From JAJCYK01 sp965212195 (GTDB lineage Bacteria; Bacteroidota; Bacteroidia; Cytophagales; Cyclobacteriaceae), in assembly GCA_965212195.1 (NCBI GenBank), contig CBDBUW010000002.1, forward strand, positions 310,001-374,000: 64,000 nt of DNA, given 5' to 3'. How positions within the stretch are numbered: position 1 is the first letter of the stretch; each line of letters begins with the position of its first letter. The notes below the pieces were generated by a model that had not been told where the DNA came from, did no database searches, and saw nothing but the letters and a program-made list of their open reading frames with translations. Positions 51,892 through 59,977 of the stretch are shown piece after piece. Position numbers and translations under genes: made by a program.

Positions 51892-53130
51892 ATGAATAAT
51901 CTATACCTAAAATCGCTGTTGATCTTAATTGTCCTCAGCCTGTGGGGCACGATATCCCCTGGGCAGAATATTGGGTTTGATATTGTGGACAATAAGAACA
52001 GTATTGAGATACCATTTGAAAGTCATAATAACCTGATCGTTATCCCGGTAATTCTTAATCACCGCATGCCCTTGCGCTTTGTGGTAGATACCGGCGTTAG
52101 AACTTCCATATTAACGGACCGTACCTTCAGCGATATCCTTAACATCAGTTATGATAGGAAAATACCTTTGGTAGGAGCAGATGGCGACAGGCAGATCGTA
52201 GCTTATGTGGCCAATGGCATTTCCCTAAAATTACCGGGTGTTGTAGGTCAGGGGCAGGCATTATTGGTGCTGGAGGAAGACTACCTGCAGCTTAAGAACT
52301 ACTTGGGCACAGATGTCCACGGGATTCTGGGCTATGAACTGTTTAGCAGGTTCGTAGTGGAGATAGATTATGATGATCGATTGCTCCGATTGCATGAACC
52401 ATATTCATACAAGCCCAGAAGATCCCATAAGTCTTTGCCGCTTACTGTGGTAGATACCAAACCTTATGTCCATACCAACATCACCTTAATGGACGGTACT
52501 GTTATCGAATCCAAATTCATGTTGGATACCGGGGCCAGTCACTCCTTACTGCTGGACCTGGAGTCTCATCCGGACCTGCACCTGCCCGACAGGATCTTAC
52601 GCACCAATCTAGGCCGCGGATTAGGAGGCGCCATATATGGACATCTGGGGCGTCTACAAAGTGTGGAGTTTGGCAAGCACCAATTCACCGAGGTTATTGC
52701 TTCCTGGCCTGACAGAGGAAGTTTCGCAGAAATTCTAAAGAAAACAGGCCGTCAGGGTACCATGGGGGGAGGACTTCTCAGCCGATTTACAGTGGTGTTT
52801 GACTATTTCAATGGCTACTTGTACTACAAAAGAAATCGCAACTACCGCAACAAATTCGAGTACAACATGAGCGGAATGGATATTAAAGTGACCGGTCAAA
52901 AGCTGGATCATTATGAGATCCATGAAATCCGGGAAGGTTCTCCTGCTTCCAGCACAGATCTGCAAGTTGGGGATGAGATCATCCTCATCAACGGCCACCC
53001 TTGCAGAGAACTAACCTTGGGAGAAGTTAATAATTTCTTCAGACTGAGGGAAGGAAAAAAGATCAACCTTACCGTATTGCGGAATGATCAAAAATTGCGT
53101 CGCTCTTTCTGGCTAAAAAGAGTACTATAG
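51892..53130 (+). CDS. Retropepsin-like aspartyl protease with PDZ domain, exported
   Basis: The frame opens at 51856, but ATG 51892 starts a clean signal peptide (YLKSLLILIVLSLWGTISPGQ) and is preferred (412 residues). Two aspartyl protease motifs are present: FVVDTGVRTSIL (Asp66) and FMLDTGASHSLLL (Asp212), so the active site can form within one chain. Residues about 330-412 are a PDZ domain (IREGSPASSTDLQVGDEIILING, abridged). Substrate unknown; periplasmic or surface location. Upstream lies the Fur-type palindrome shared with fbpA. Confidence 0.85.
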   Translation: MNNLYLKSLLILIVLSLWGTISPGQNIGFDIVDNKNSIEIPFESHNNLIVIPVILNHRMPLRFVVDTGVRTSILTDRTFSDILNISYDRKIPLVGADGDRQIVAYVANGISLKLPGVVGQGQALLVLEEDYLQLKNYLGTDVHGILGYELFSRFVVEIDYDDRLLRLHEPYSYKPRRSHKSLPLTVVDTKPYVHTNITLMDGTVIESKFMLDTGASHSLLLDLESHPDLHLPDRILRTNLGRGLGGAIYGHLGRLQSVEFGKHQFTEVIASWPDRGSFAEILKKTGRQGTMGGGLLSRFTVVFDYFNGYLYYKRNRNYRNKFEYNMSGMDIKVTGQKLDHYEIHEIREGSPASSTDLQVGDEIILINGHPCRELTLGEVNNFFRLREGKKINLTVLRNDQKLRRSFWLKRVL

Positions 53131-53142
53131 GTAATATCGAAG

Positions 53143-53664
53143 TTAAGAGGTCACAGGACTCTTAACTAAATTCCACGGCCACCAACCTGACAAAACCGAT
53201 TTGGGGGTTATCCGTTTCTCCTGCACTTTTAAGCGTATAGCATTTAGTACTGTCAATGCGAAAGTATCGGAGACGATATTGTCTTTAAGCAGGTAATCTT
53301 GAATACCTGGTATTACCAGTTGGGTGGAATTATCATCTTTTAAAACTGCAATAGCCGTTTTGTCAAATGGTCGGCGTTTGCGCAACGCCTGAACCCAAAC
53401 TTTGATATGTTCAGCACCTAATGAACCATCTACCAGGATGTAATCCGGCCGGTGTGTGTGAGCCAATCTCCAACCGGTTTTCAGATCGAAGGTAGCTACT
53501 ACGCTGAACTTCTTCCAGGCAAAACTTCTCAGATGATCACTTAAACATCCCATTTCACGGGGGTTGTTGCTGATCATAAGCACTTTGATCACGCTGGAAG
53601 TAGGAATAGTTAATAGTTGACTCCTATATTTGTATTGAATCTTAGAAGCTTCTGCACGTCCCAT
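53143..53664 (-). CDS. Degenerate response-regulator receiver-like protein
   Basis: 173 residues, a stand-alone receiver-like fold at about 25-150 with no output domain. The phosphoacceptor position is kept (YILVDGSLG, Asp79) and DYLLKDNI supplies the Lys (Lys127). The acidic pair at the end of the first strand is replaced by Asn33-Asn34 (MISNNPRE), so Mg2+-dependent phosphorylation is doubtful. The N-terminal 24 residues are basic and polar. No histidine kinase is nearby. It may act as a phosphorylation-independent adaptor. Confidence 0.68.
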   Translation of the reverse strand: MGRAEASKIQYKYRSQLLTIPTSSVIKVLMISNNPREMGCLSDHLRSFAWKKFSVVATFDLKTGWRLAHTHRPDYILVDGSLGAEHIKVWVQALRKRRPFDKTAIAVLKDDNSTQLVIPGIQDYLLKDNIVSDTFALTVLNAIRLKVQEKRITPKSVLSGWWPWNLVKSPVTS

Positions 53665-53823
53665 GGTGTGGTTTCTTAAGTTAAAAAAGTTGATGTAGTC
53701 GTGGGGTAGTATTAACGAAATCTGAACTGAAAAGTTCGTTAGTTATCCACATTTTCTATGACAGCTTATGGTTAACTATCTGATTTACAGATACAAATAG
53801 TTTGAGTTTGAAGTAACAGAACA

Positions 53824-54942
53824 ATGTGGCAGGTTATTGTAGTTGGTGGCGGATTAGCAGGATTGTTGAATGCTATTGAACTGAGCCGTACAGGTTTGAA
53901 AGTATTGCTGGTAGAGCAAAAGAAATATCCTTTTCACCGGGTTTGTGGGGAGTATATTTCACACGAGGTAACCCCATTTTTGAAATCCTTGGGACTTTAT
54001 CCTCAACATTTACAACCTGTACAGGTGGATACTTTAAAGATCAGCACCCCTAAGGGGAGGCTTAGTGTACTTAAACTTCCTTTAGGGGGATTTGGCATTA
54101 GCCGGTTCCAGTTAGATCATTTTTGGTACCAACAAGCTTTGGACAGTGGAGTGACCGTTAAGCAGGGTGTGAAAGTCAGGGGCATCAGTTATTACCACGA
54201 CCATTTTCAGGTAGTGTTGGATTCCCAAGAAACCGAACATGGTCAGTTGGTGATAGGTGCCTTTGGTAAACGCTCTAATTTGGACAAGATTCTTCATCGC
54301 AACTTTATGCGAAAGCGTTCCCCCTATGTAGGGGTAAAATATCATTTGAAAGCCCCTTGGAATGAGCATGAAATTGCGTTACACACATTTGAAGGAGGAT
54401 ATTGCGGTGTCAGCCGGGTGGAAGATCAAAGAGTGAACATGTGCTATCTAACCCACCGTCGACACTTAAGAAAACACGGTAGTATTGATGCCTTAGAGCA
54501 GCGAGTGCTGACAGAAAATCCCCTGCTTCGGGAGCTATTAGAACAAGGGGAGCGTATATTCCCTCAGCCGCTGGTAATTAATGAAATCTCCTTTTCCCCC
54601 AAAAAAGCCGTAGAGGAGCATGTGTTAATGACAGGTGATGCCGCGGGAATGATCACACCTCTTTGTGGCAATGGTATGGCCATGGCTATTCGATCCTCAC
54701 ATATGCTGTCCAAGTTGATCGTCAGGTATTTCCGGGACCAAAATTATCAGCGAGAGCAACTTGAGGCTGAGTATCAGAAGTTATGGGAGCAGCAGTTTGC
54801 CTACAGACTAATGATCGGGCGCAAGCTCCAAGAAGCTTTTCACCTGCCATCAGCCATGGACCTGTTGGTGAGTCTGGCTCGCTGGCCCCTGGTGGGACGC
54901 TTTATCGTCAGGCAGACTCACGGAAGTGAGTTTGGAGATTAA
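53824..54942 (+). CDS. FAD-dependent oxidoreductase (geranylgeranyl reductase / flavin monooxygenase-like)
   Basis: 372 residues. N-terminal dinucleotide fold VIVVGGGLAGLLNAIELS with the acidic end of strand 2 (VLLVEQKK), then FHRVCGEYIS, and the second FAD motif MTGDAAGMITPLCGNGMAMA. This matches the family that includes geranylgeranyl reductases and the flavoprotein hydroxylases found beside type III polyketide synthases. Likely role: hydroxylation or reduction of the polyketide or its prenyl chain (inference from context). First gene of the plus-strand series with the BASS transporter and acyltransferase. Confidence 0.85.
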   Translation: MWQVIVVGGGLAGLLNAIELSRTGLKVLLVEQKKYPFHRVCGEYISHEVTPFLKSLGLYPQHLQPVQVDTLKISTPKGRLSVLKLPLGGFGISRFQLDHFWYQQALDSGVTVKQGVKVRGISYYHDHFQVVLDSQETEHGQLVIGAFGKRSNLDKILHRNFMRKRSPYVGVKYHLKAPWNEHEIALHTFEGGYCGVSRVEDQRVNMCYLTHRRHLRKHGSIDALEQRVLTENPLLRELLEQGERIFPQPLVINEISFSPKKAVEEHVLMTGDAAGMITPLCGNGMAMAIRSSHMLSKLIVRYFRDQNYQREQLEAEYQKLWEQQFAYRLMIGRKLQEAFHLPSAMDLLVSLARWPLVGRFIVRQTHGSEFGD

Positions 54943-54985
54943 ATCCCTGGTATTTCCTATATTTGGCTGCACCAAAAAAGTTCCT

Positions 54986-55894
54986 ATGGACGTAGATGCT
55001 ATTCAGATTCATTTCAGTCAAGATGCCCTTTGGTTGTTGAATCTGTGCCTGGCCATCATCATGTTTGGGGTAGCATTGGAATTGAGTCCCGGTGATTTTA
55101 AGCGACTTTGGCAACATCCGAAATCGTCTTTGTTGGGTATTCTTTCACAATTCATCTTACTTCCGGCGATCACCTTTCTATTGATTTTAGTATTGGAACC
55201 TATCCCCAGTGTGGCACTGGGGATGATGTTGGTAGCTGCCTGCCCTGGAGGTAACATTTCCAATTTTATGACACATTTAGCCGGAGGCAATGCCGCATTA
55301 AGCGTAAGTCTAACCGCCTTTGCCACTATTGCCGCCATCTTTATGACTCCTTTCAATTTGCAACTTTGGGGCAGTTTATATGCTCCCACGGCAGAGATCT
55401 TAAAGACCGTCAGTATTGACCCCTGGCAGATCTTTCAAACTATAGCGCTAATTTTAGGCATTCCAATCATCTTGGGGATGTGGTTGAAAAAAATACAGCC
55501 GGGGCTAGCCAAGAACATGGCCCGATGGCTGAAACCATTGTCCATTTTGATCTTTATTGGATTCGTGGCAGTAGCATTCTCTATGAATCTGGATATATTC
55601 CTTCAGGTGATCCACTTAGTGGTGGTGCTGGTATTCATTCATAATGGTACCGCATTGAGTACGGGATTCCTACTGGCTACGGTGTTCTCCCTTCCCAAGA
55701 CCGATCGCAAGACCTTGACTATCGAAACGGGTATCCAAAATTCGGGATTGGGATTGCTACTGGTCTTTACTTTTTTTGACGGTCTGGGTGGTATGGCCAT
55801 AATTGCCGCTTGGTGGGGGATCTGGCACATTCTTTCCGGCCTCACCATCGGATGGTTCTGGTCCCGTAAAATTCAGCCTGAACCTGCCTTATGA
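54986..55894 (+). CDS. Bile acid:sodium symporter (BASS) family transporter
   Basis: About 302 residues from ATG 54986; an alternative GTG at 54926 would overlap the oxidoreductase gene by 17 nt. About ten spans. BASS features: FGVALELSPGDFKRLW near the N-terminus, AACPGGNISNFMTHLAGGNAALSVSLTA and ETGIQNSGLGLLLVF at the crossing helices (abridged). Moves an organic anion with Na+. In this setting it could carry a precursor or product of the polyketide pathway (inference). Stop overlaps the next ATG (ATGA). Confidence 0.87.
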   Translation: MDVDAIQIHFSQDALWLLNLCLAIIMFGVALELSPGDFKRLWQHPKSSLLGILSQFILLPAITFLLILVLEPIPSVALGMMLVAACPGGNISNFMTHLAGGNAALSVSLTAFATIAAIFMTPFNLQLWGSLYAPTAEILKTVSIDPWQIFQTIALILGIPIILGMWLKKIQPGLAKNMARWLKPLSILIFIGFVAVAFSMNLDIFLQVIHLVVVLVFIHNGTALSTGFLLATVFSLPKTDRKTLTIETGIQNSGLGLLLVFTFFDGLGGMAIIAAWWGIWHILSGLTIGWFWSRKIQPEPAL

Positions 55895-56961
55895 AACTGT
55901 GGTATCGCACAGTACGGCTCATGGTCACCTGGGTACTCAAAGCTTATTTCCGGGACATCAAAGTACAGGGCGAAGAAAATGTGCCTGCAACCGGTGCCGT
56001 AATGTTTACGGTTAATCACCAAAACGCTTTTTTGGATGCCTTGTTAATTGCTACCACCAATAAAAGGTTTACCCATTTTTTGGTACGGGCAGATGTTTTT
56101 AAATCGGCCGTCGCACGCAAATTCTTTAGCTCCTTAAACATGATGCCCGTCTATCGCTGGCGCGATGGTCGCCACGGGTTGTTCAACAACCAGGAGATTT
56201 TCAGGAAATGCTCTGGCATCCTCATTAATGGCCATGCTCTGATGGTATTCCCCGAAGCTAATCATCATCAACAGCGACGACTGCTGCCATTGAGCAAAGG
56301 ATTTACCAGGATTACTTCCGGTGTTGATGATGTGGTAATAGTCCCGGTAGGTCTGAATTACAGCCACCATCGTCTGCTCGGCGGTAGTGTGAGCGTATGC
56401 TACGGAAAACCCATAACTCCACCATCCAATTCCAATGAACGTCGATATGCCGCTACCCTGGTAGAGCAAGTGTCCGGTAGTATGCGCCGGTTGATCACCC
56501 ATATAGAACCCTCACCACGCTATCAGGCTCTGGAGGATCAACTCAATAAAGATCCCTGGCAATATTTAGAGCCCAACAAATGCAATCAATGGATATCTAC
56601 TCATCATCAAGACCAATTTGAAGTTACCACAGCTCAAGAATATCCTGGCCCCTGGCGACGACTGGCCCTGGGTGTTTCCTTTCTGTTTAATTTCCTGCCA
56701 TTGGGACTATGTCAGATGTTGCTGCAAAAAATTGGAGATCCGGTTTTTAGCAGTTCCATTAAAGTAATAGTGGCACTGGTCTTGTTCCCCTTGTATTACA
56801 TCTTATTGGCATCGGTAGTAATTTATTTTTTTGGCTTGACTGCAGGAATAGCTGTGTTGTTTTTAGCCGTGGTCAGTATGTTATGGCGTAAATGGACTCT
56901 TCGTTGGATAACCATAAAATCAGGAAGAAAATATTCAGGCACAAACCCGATAAAAAGTTAA
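55891..56961 (+). CDS. PlsC-like acyltransferase
   Basis: 356 residues. Acyltransferase domain at about 20-210 with the catalytic motif FTVNHQNAFLDALL (His and Asp separated by five residues, a known variant of the HX4D motif), then MMPVYRWRDG and VFPEANHHQQRRLLPLSKG for glycerol-phosphate binding. Two membrane spans follow near the C-terminus (VIVALVLFPLYYILLASVVIYF). It acylates a lipid or lipid-like alcohol. Overlaps the BASS stop (ATGA). Its last 89 nt overlap the UbiA gene on the opposite strand. Confidence 0.82.
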   Translation: MKLWYRTVRLMVTWVLKAYFRDIKVQGEENVPATGAVMFTVNHQNAFLDALLIATTNKRFTHFLVRADVFKSAVARKFFSSLNMMPVYRWRDGRHGLFNNQEIFRKCSGILINGHALMVFPEANHHQQRRLLPLSKGFTRITSGVDDVVIVPVGLNYSHHRLLGGSVSVCYGKPITPPSNSNERRYAATLVEQVSGSMRRLITHIEPSPRYQALEDQLNKDPWQYLEPNKCNQWISTHHQDQFEVTTAQEYPGPWRRLALGVSFLFNFLPLGLCQMLLQKIGDPVFSSSIKVIVALVLFPLYYILLASVVIYFFGLTAGIAVLFLAVVSMLWRKWTLRWITIKSGRKYSGTNPIKS

Positions 56962-57763
56962 GGCGCATAGTGTGTTTAAAATTGGCCTGTCCGGCATCTC
57001 TCCAAACTTTTACCATCCAGACCATGAAATAAACCAGGATCGGTAGCAAGCAAAGTTGGAAACCTATGGCCCAGTCGATGCCTTTAAATGTCATAAAGTA
57101 ATAGAGATAACCGGCATTTGCTATTAGGAATACCACCGCCGTAAATATGAATGTCCCCCTTACACCTAGCCACCGGCTAATGGTCAGATCTCCCCGACGG
57201 GCATCTTCCTCATGCTGGTATACCTGTGTCATAGGATAAGAACCCCAAAGCAAAAAAGTGCAAAGACCAGCGGGAACCAGTACGGACATTTTAAAAAGCT
57301 GACCTACAGCGATTTGGTGTATGGCCAGATATACCGTAAGGTAGGTAAAGGCCCCTTGAAAAAGCCCGGCCGCCAACCACCCTATAAACGGGTACTTTTT
57401 CAATCGGATCGCGGGATGGCTATAAGCCTTGGATACCAGTCCGTAGATGAACAGCATAGCGGCAATTTCCCAGCGTATTAGTGCCCCCCAGATAATGGCC
57501 ATGGCATCCAATGTCAGGGACACTACATACAATTCACGGGTAACAGGCGGAGGCTTTTCCAAACCCCCTATACTTTGTTGGTCCCGATCAAAGTAGCTGT
57601 TGAATCCGTTGCTGGCAGGGTACAACAGGAAATGCAGGATAATAAACATGGACCAAGCCGCAACACCATCGATTTGCGGATCCACTGCCAGGGCGAACAA
57701 AAAGACTGGCAAAAGAAAAAAAGAGAAAGGTACCCTGAGGTGGAGCCAGGTGGATCTTTTCAT
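56873..57763 (-). CDS. UbiA-family prenyltransferase
   Basis: 296 residues with about eight to nine spans. The first Asp-rich motif is SNGFNSYFDRDQQSIGG (N-x3-D-x-D region) and the second is YQHEEDARRGDLTISRWLG, the two Mg-diphosphate sites of UbiA enzymes. These enzymes attach an isoprenoid chain to an aromatic acceptor, or are cyclases. Beside a type III polyketide synthase the acceptor may be its phenolic product (inference). Minus strand, 92 bp from the divergent synthase; 3' end overlaps the acyltransferase gene by 89 nt. Confidence 0.82.
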   Translation of the reverse strand: MKRSTWLHLRVPFSFFLLPVFLFALAVDPQIDGVAAWSMFIILHFLLYPASNGFNSYFDRDQQSIGGLEKPPPVTRELYVVSLTLDAMAIIWGALIRWEIAAMLFIYGLVSKAYSHPAIRLKKYPFIGWLAAGLFQGAFTYLTVYLAIHQIAVGQLFKMSVLVPAGLCTFLLWGSYPMTQVYQHEEDARRGDLTISRWLGVRGTFIFTAVVFLIANAGYLYYFMTFKGIDWAIGFQLCLLPILVYFMVWMVKVWRDAGQANFKHTMRLNFLSGLCLNIFFLILWLSNEESIYAITY

Positions 57764-57855
57764 GATATTTCGAGCAAACTGTCGGGGCTGCGTGTTTCCA
57801 TCTACAAATGGGCTAAGAGAATCAAGTTATCATTTTTTTACAGTATTATTATAAA

Positions 57856-58956
57856 ATGAATACTTGTATAAGTGCCATCGGGACCGCAAATCCGGCCCAT
57901 AAGATCTCTCAGGACCGCATAGCCGATTTCATGGTTAAGGCCCATCAGTTGGAAGGGCGGGAAAAAGATAGACTACTGGCTTTATACCGGGCTACCGGTA
58001 TACGTCACCGTTATTCCGTGCTAAAGGACTACGGTTTGGATCATGGTGATTATGAGTTTTACAGCAAACAAGAGGACCTTGAACCTTTTCCAACCACCGC
58101 GCAGCGCAATATCCTCTACCAACAAGAGGCGCTAAATCTAGCCAAGGCAGCGGTGACCAATTGTCTTCCTGACATTGATCCTGACGAAATCACCCATTTG
58201 ATTACCGTAAGTTGCACCGGGCTGTATGCTCCCGGTTTAGATATCGAACTGGTGGAGTCCCTGGGGTTGCGTACACACGTACAACGAACTGCCATCAATT
58301 TTATGGGGTGCTATGCGGCCTTTAGTGCCATCAAGATCGGACAGGCCATTTGTCGAGCCGACAATAAGGCGCAAGTTTTGATCGTTTGTCTGGAACTTTG
58401 CAGCATACATTTTCAAAAAGATATTCAGGAAGACTTCATATTATCGAACGCGCTTTTTGGTGATGGGGCAGCGGCTTTAAAAATGGAATCTTCGGATCGT
58501 GGAAGTGGATTGAACATACTAGCCACACACGGCGAGATTTTACCGGAAGGCACCCAGGAAATGGCCTGGCAGGTGGGCAACCTGGGATTTGAAATGCGAC
58601 TTTCCAGATATGTCCCGGACCTGATCGCCGATGGCATTGAAAAGCTTACAGGTAGCCTCATGCGTAAAGGCCCCTGGAAACTCTCTGAGATCGATTTTTT
58701 CGCTATACATCCTGGCGGCAAACGTATTCTTGAAAGTATTCAACAAGCTCTTAATATTACCTCCCACCAAAATCGTTTTGCCTATCAGATATTGCGGGAT
58801 TTTGGGAACATGTCCTCTCCCACTATTCTCTTTGTATTAAAAGAAATTTGGGATAACTTGAAAAAAGAAGATCAGGGAAAGAGGATTCTTAGTTTTGCGT
58901 TCGGGCCAGGGCTAACTATGGAAAGCATGATCCTACAAGTGGATACCGCACTATGA
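57856..58956 (+). CDS. Type III polyketide synthase (chalcone/stilbene synthase superfamily)
   Basis: 366 residues. The catalytic triad is intact: Cys152 in NFMGCYAAFSAIK, His285 in FFAIHPGGKRIL, Asn318 in DFGNMSSPTILFVL. The family ending SFAFGPGLTMES is also present. It condenses malonyl-CoA units on an acyl starter; bacterial relatives make alkylresorcinols, pyrones or tetrahydroxynaphthalene. The starter cannot be predicted here. Divergent from the UbiA gene; its stop overlaps the start of the Tat-exported asparaginase gene (ATGA), so both are on one transcript. Confidence 0.93.
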   Translation: MNTCISAIGTANPAHKISQDRIADFMVKAHQLEGREKDRLLALYRATGIRHRYSVLKDYGLDHGDYEFYSKQEDLEPFPTTAQRNILYQQEALNLAKAAVTNCLPDIDPDEITHLITVSCTGLYAPGLDIELVESLGLRTHVQRTAINFMGCYAAFSAIKIGQAICRADNKAQVLIVCLELCSIHFQKDIQEDFILSNALFGDGAAALKMESSDRGSGLNILATHGEILPEGTQEMAWQVGNLGFEMRLSRYVPDLIADGIEKLTGSLMRKGPWKLSEIDFFAIHPGGKRILESIQQALNITSHQNRFAYQILRDFGNMSSPTILFVLKEIWDNLKKEDQGKRILSFAFGPGLTMESMILQVDTAL

Positions 58957-59966
58957 CAATCAAAAGAAGAAAGTTCTTAAAAAAATCAGTGATGGGAACT
59001 GCCATGGCCGGAAGCGGTTTGTGGGGATGCACTACCGAGCAAAATCACAACGGACACACCGCTACGGCTTCCATCAATCCTCATTCTCAAAGCTCCCTCC
59101 CCATAGTAATCGCCACTTGGGACAACCTCAAAGCCACCGAAGCAGCCGCCGAGGTTTTGAATAATGGCGGCGGGGCGTTGAATGCTGTAGAGCAGGGTGC
59201 TAAAATACCGGAAGCCGATCCGCATGACAACAGCGTGGGCTATGGCGGACTACCGGATCGCAGTGGTATCGTCACCCTCGACGCCTGTATCATGGACCAT
59301 CAAGGGAATGCCGGGGCGGTTTGCTTCCTTCAAAATATTTTGCATCCCATCTCCGTTGCCAGGAGGGTTATGGAGGCAACCCCTCATGTAATGCTCAGTG
59401 GGCAGGGAGCTCTGGATTTTGCCCTGGCGGAGGGATTCGAGGAAGAAAATCTACTCACGGAAGACTCCAAACAGCATTGGGAGCAATGGAAGGTAGAAAA
59501 GAAGCCCTATGGAGAGGTTAATTTTGAGAATCATGATACTATAGGCATTTTGGCCCTGGACCAAAAAGGGAATATTAGCGGGGCCTGCACCACCAGCGGG
59601 CTGGCCTTCAAAATGCACGGAAGGGTTGGAGATTCCCCCATCATCGGCGCTGGTATGTATGTGGACAACGAAGTGGGCGGTGCCTGTGCCACCGGTGTGG
59701 GTGAGTATGTCATGAAAACCCTGGGGTCCTTCCTGATCGTAGAGCTCATGAGGCAAGGAAGAAGTCCCCAGGAAGCTTGTGAAGAAGCCATCAAACGGAT
59801 TGTGAAGCGGCATCCTAAGATGTACCGGGAATATGAAGTGGGCTACCTGGCTGTAAATAAAAAGGGACAACACGGTGCCTATGGTACGGAACAAGGTTTT
59901 GAATACACCTTGTTTCAAAACGGCAGTCATAACCTGTTCCCATCCGACTATTATCTAAAATCCTAA
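58953..59966 (+). CDS. Glycosylasparaginase-like Ntn hydrolase, Tat-exported
   Basis: 337 residues. Twin-arginine signal (IKRRKFLKKSVMGTAMAG) followed by a Cys at 26 (GLWGC), possibly a Tat lipoprotein. Family features: TWDNLKATEAAAEVL, DPHDNSVGYGGLPDR and the autoprocessing site NHDTIG, where Thr196 becomes the N-terminal nucleophile. Known relatives in flavobacteria cleave GlcNAc-Asn bonds of glycopeptides. Translationally coupled to the polyketide synthase, which is hard to explain functionally and may just be operon packing. Confidence 0.9.
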   Translation: MTIKRRKFLKKSVMGTAMAGSGLWGCTTEQNHNGHTATASINPHSQSSLPIVIATWDNLKATEAAAEVLNNGGGALNAVEQGAKIPEADPHDNSVGYGGLPDRSGIVTLDACIMDHQGNAGAVCFLQNILHPISVARRVMEATPHVMLSGQGALDFALAEGFEEENLLTEDSKQHWEQWKVEKKPYGEVNFENHDTIGILALDQKGNISGACTTSGLAFKMHGRVGDSPIIGAGMYVDNEVGGACATGVGEYVMKTLGSFLIVELMRQGRSPQEACEEAIKRIVKRHPKMYREYEVGYLAVNKKGQHGAYGTEQGFEYTLFQNGSHNLFPSDYYLKS

Positions 59967-59977
59967 ACCTAATAACT

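Noticed and set aside
53713..53741. Inverted repeat TAACGAA / TTCGTTA with an inner GAACT/AGTTC
   Set aside because: Short arms with a 15-nt spacer; close to chance expectation and no link to a promoter pattern.
53743..53751. TTATCCACA, a perfect DnaA box
   Set aside because: A single copy, with no cluster of boxes, AT-rich unwinding region or dnaA/dnaN/gidA neighbours, so no case for an origin.
59451..59930. 159-codon minus-strand frame opposite the glycosylasparaginase gene
   Set aside because: Fully inside a gene with clear catalytic motifs; no independent evidence for coding.
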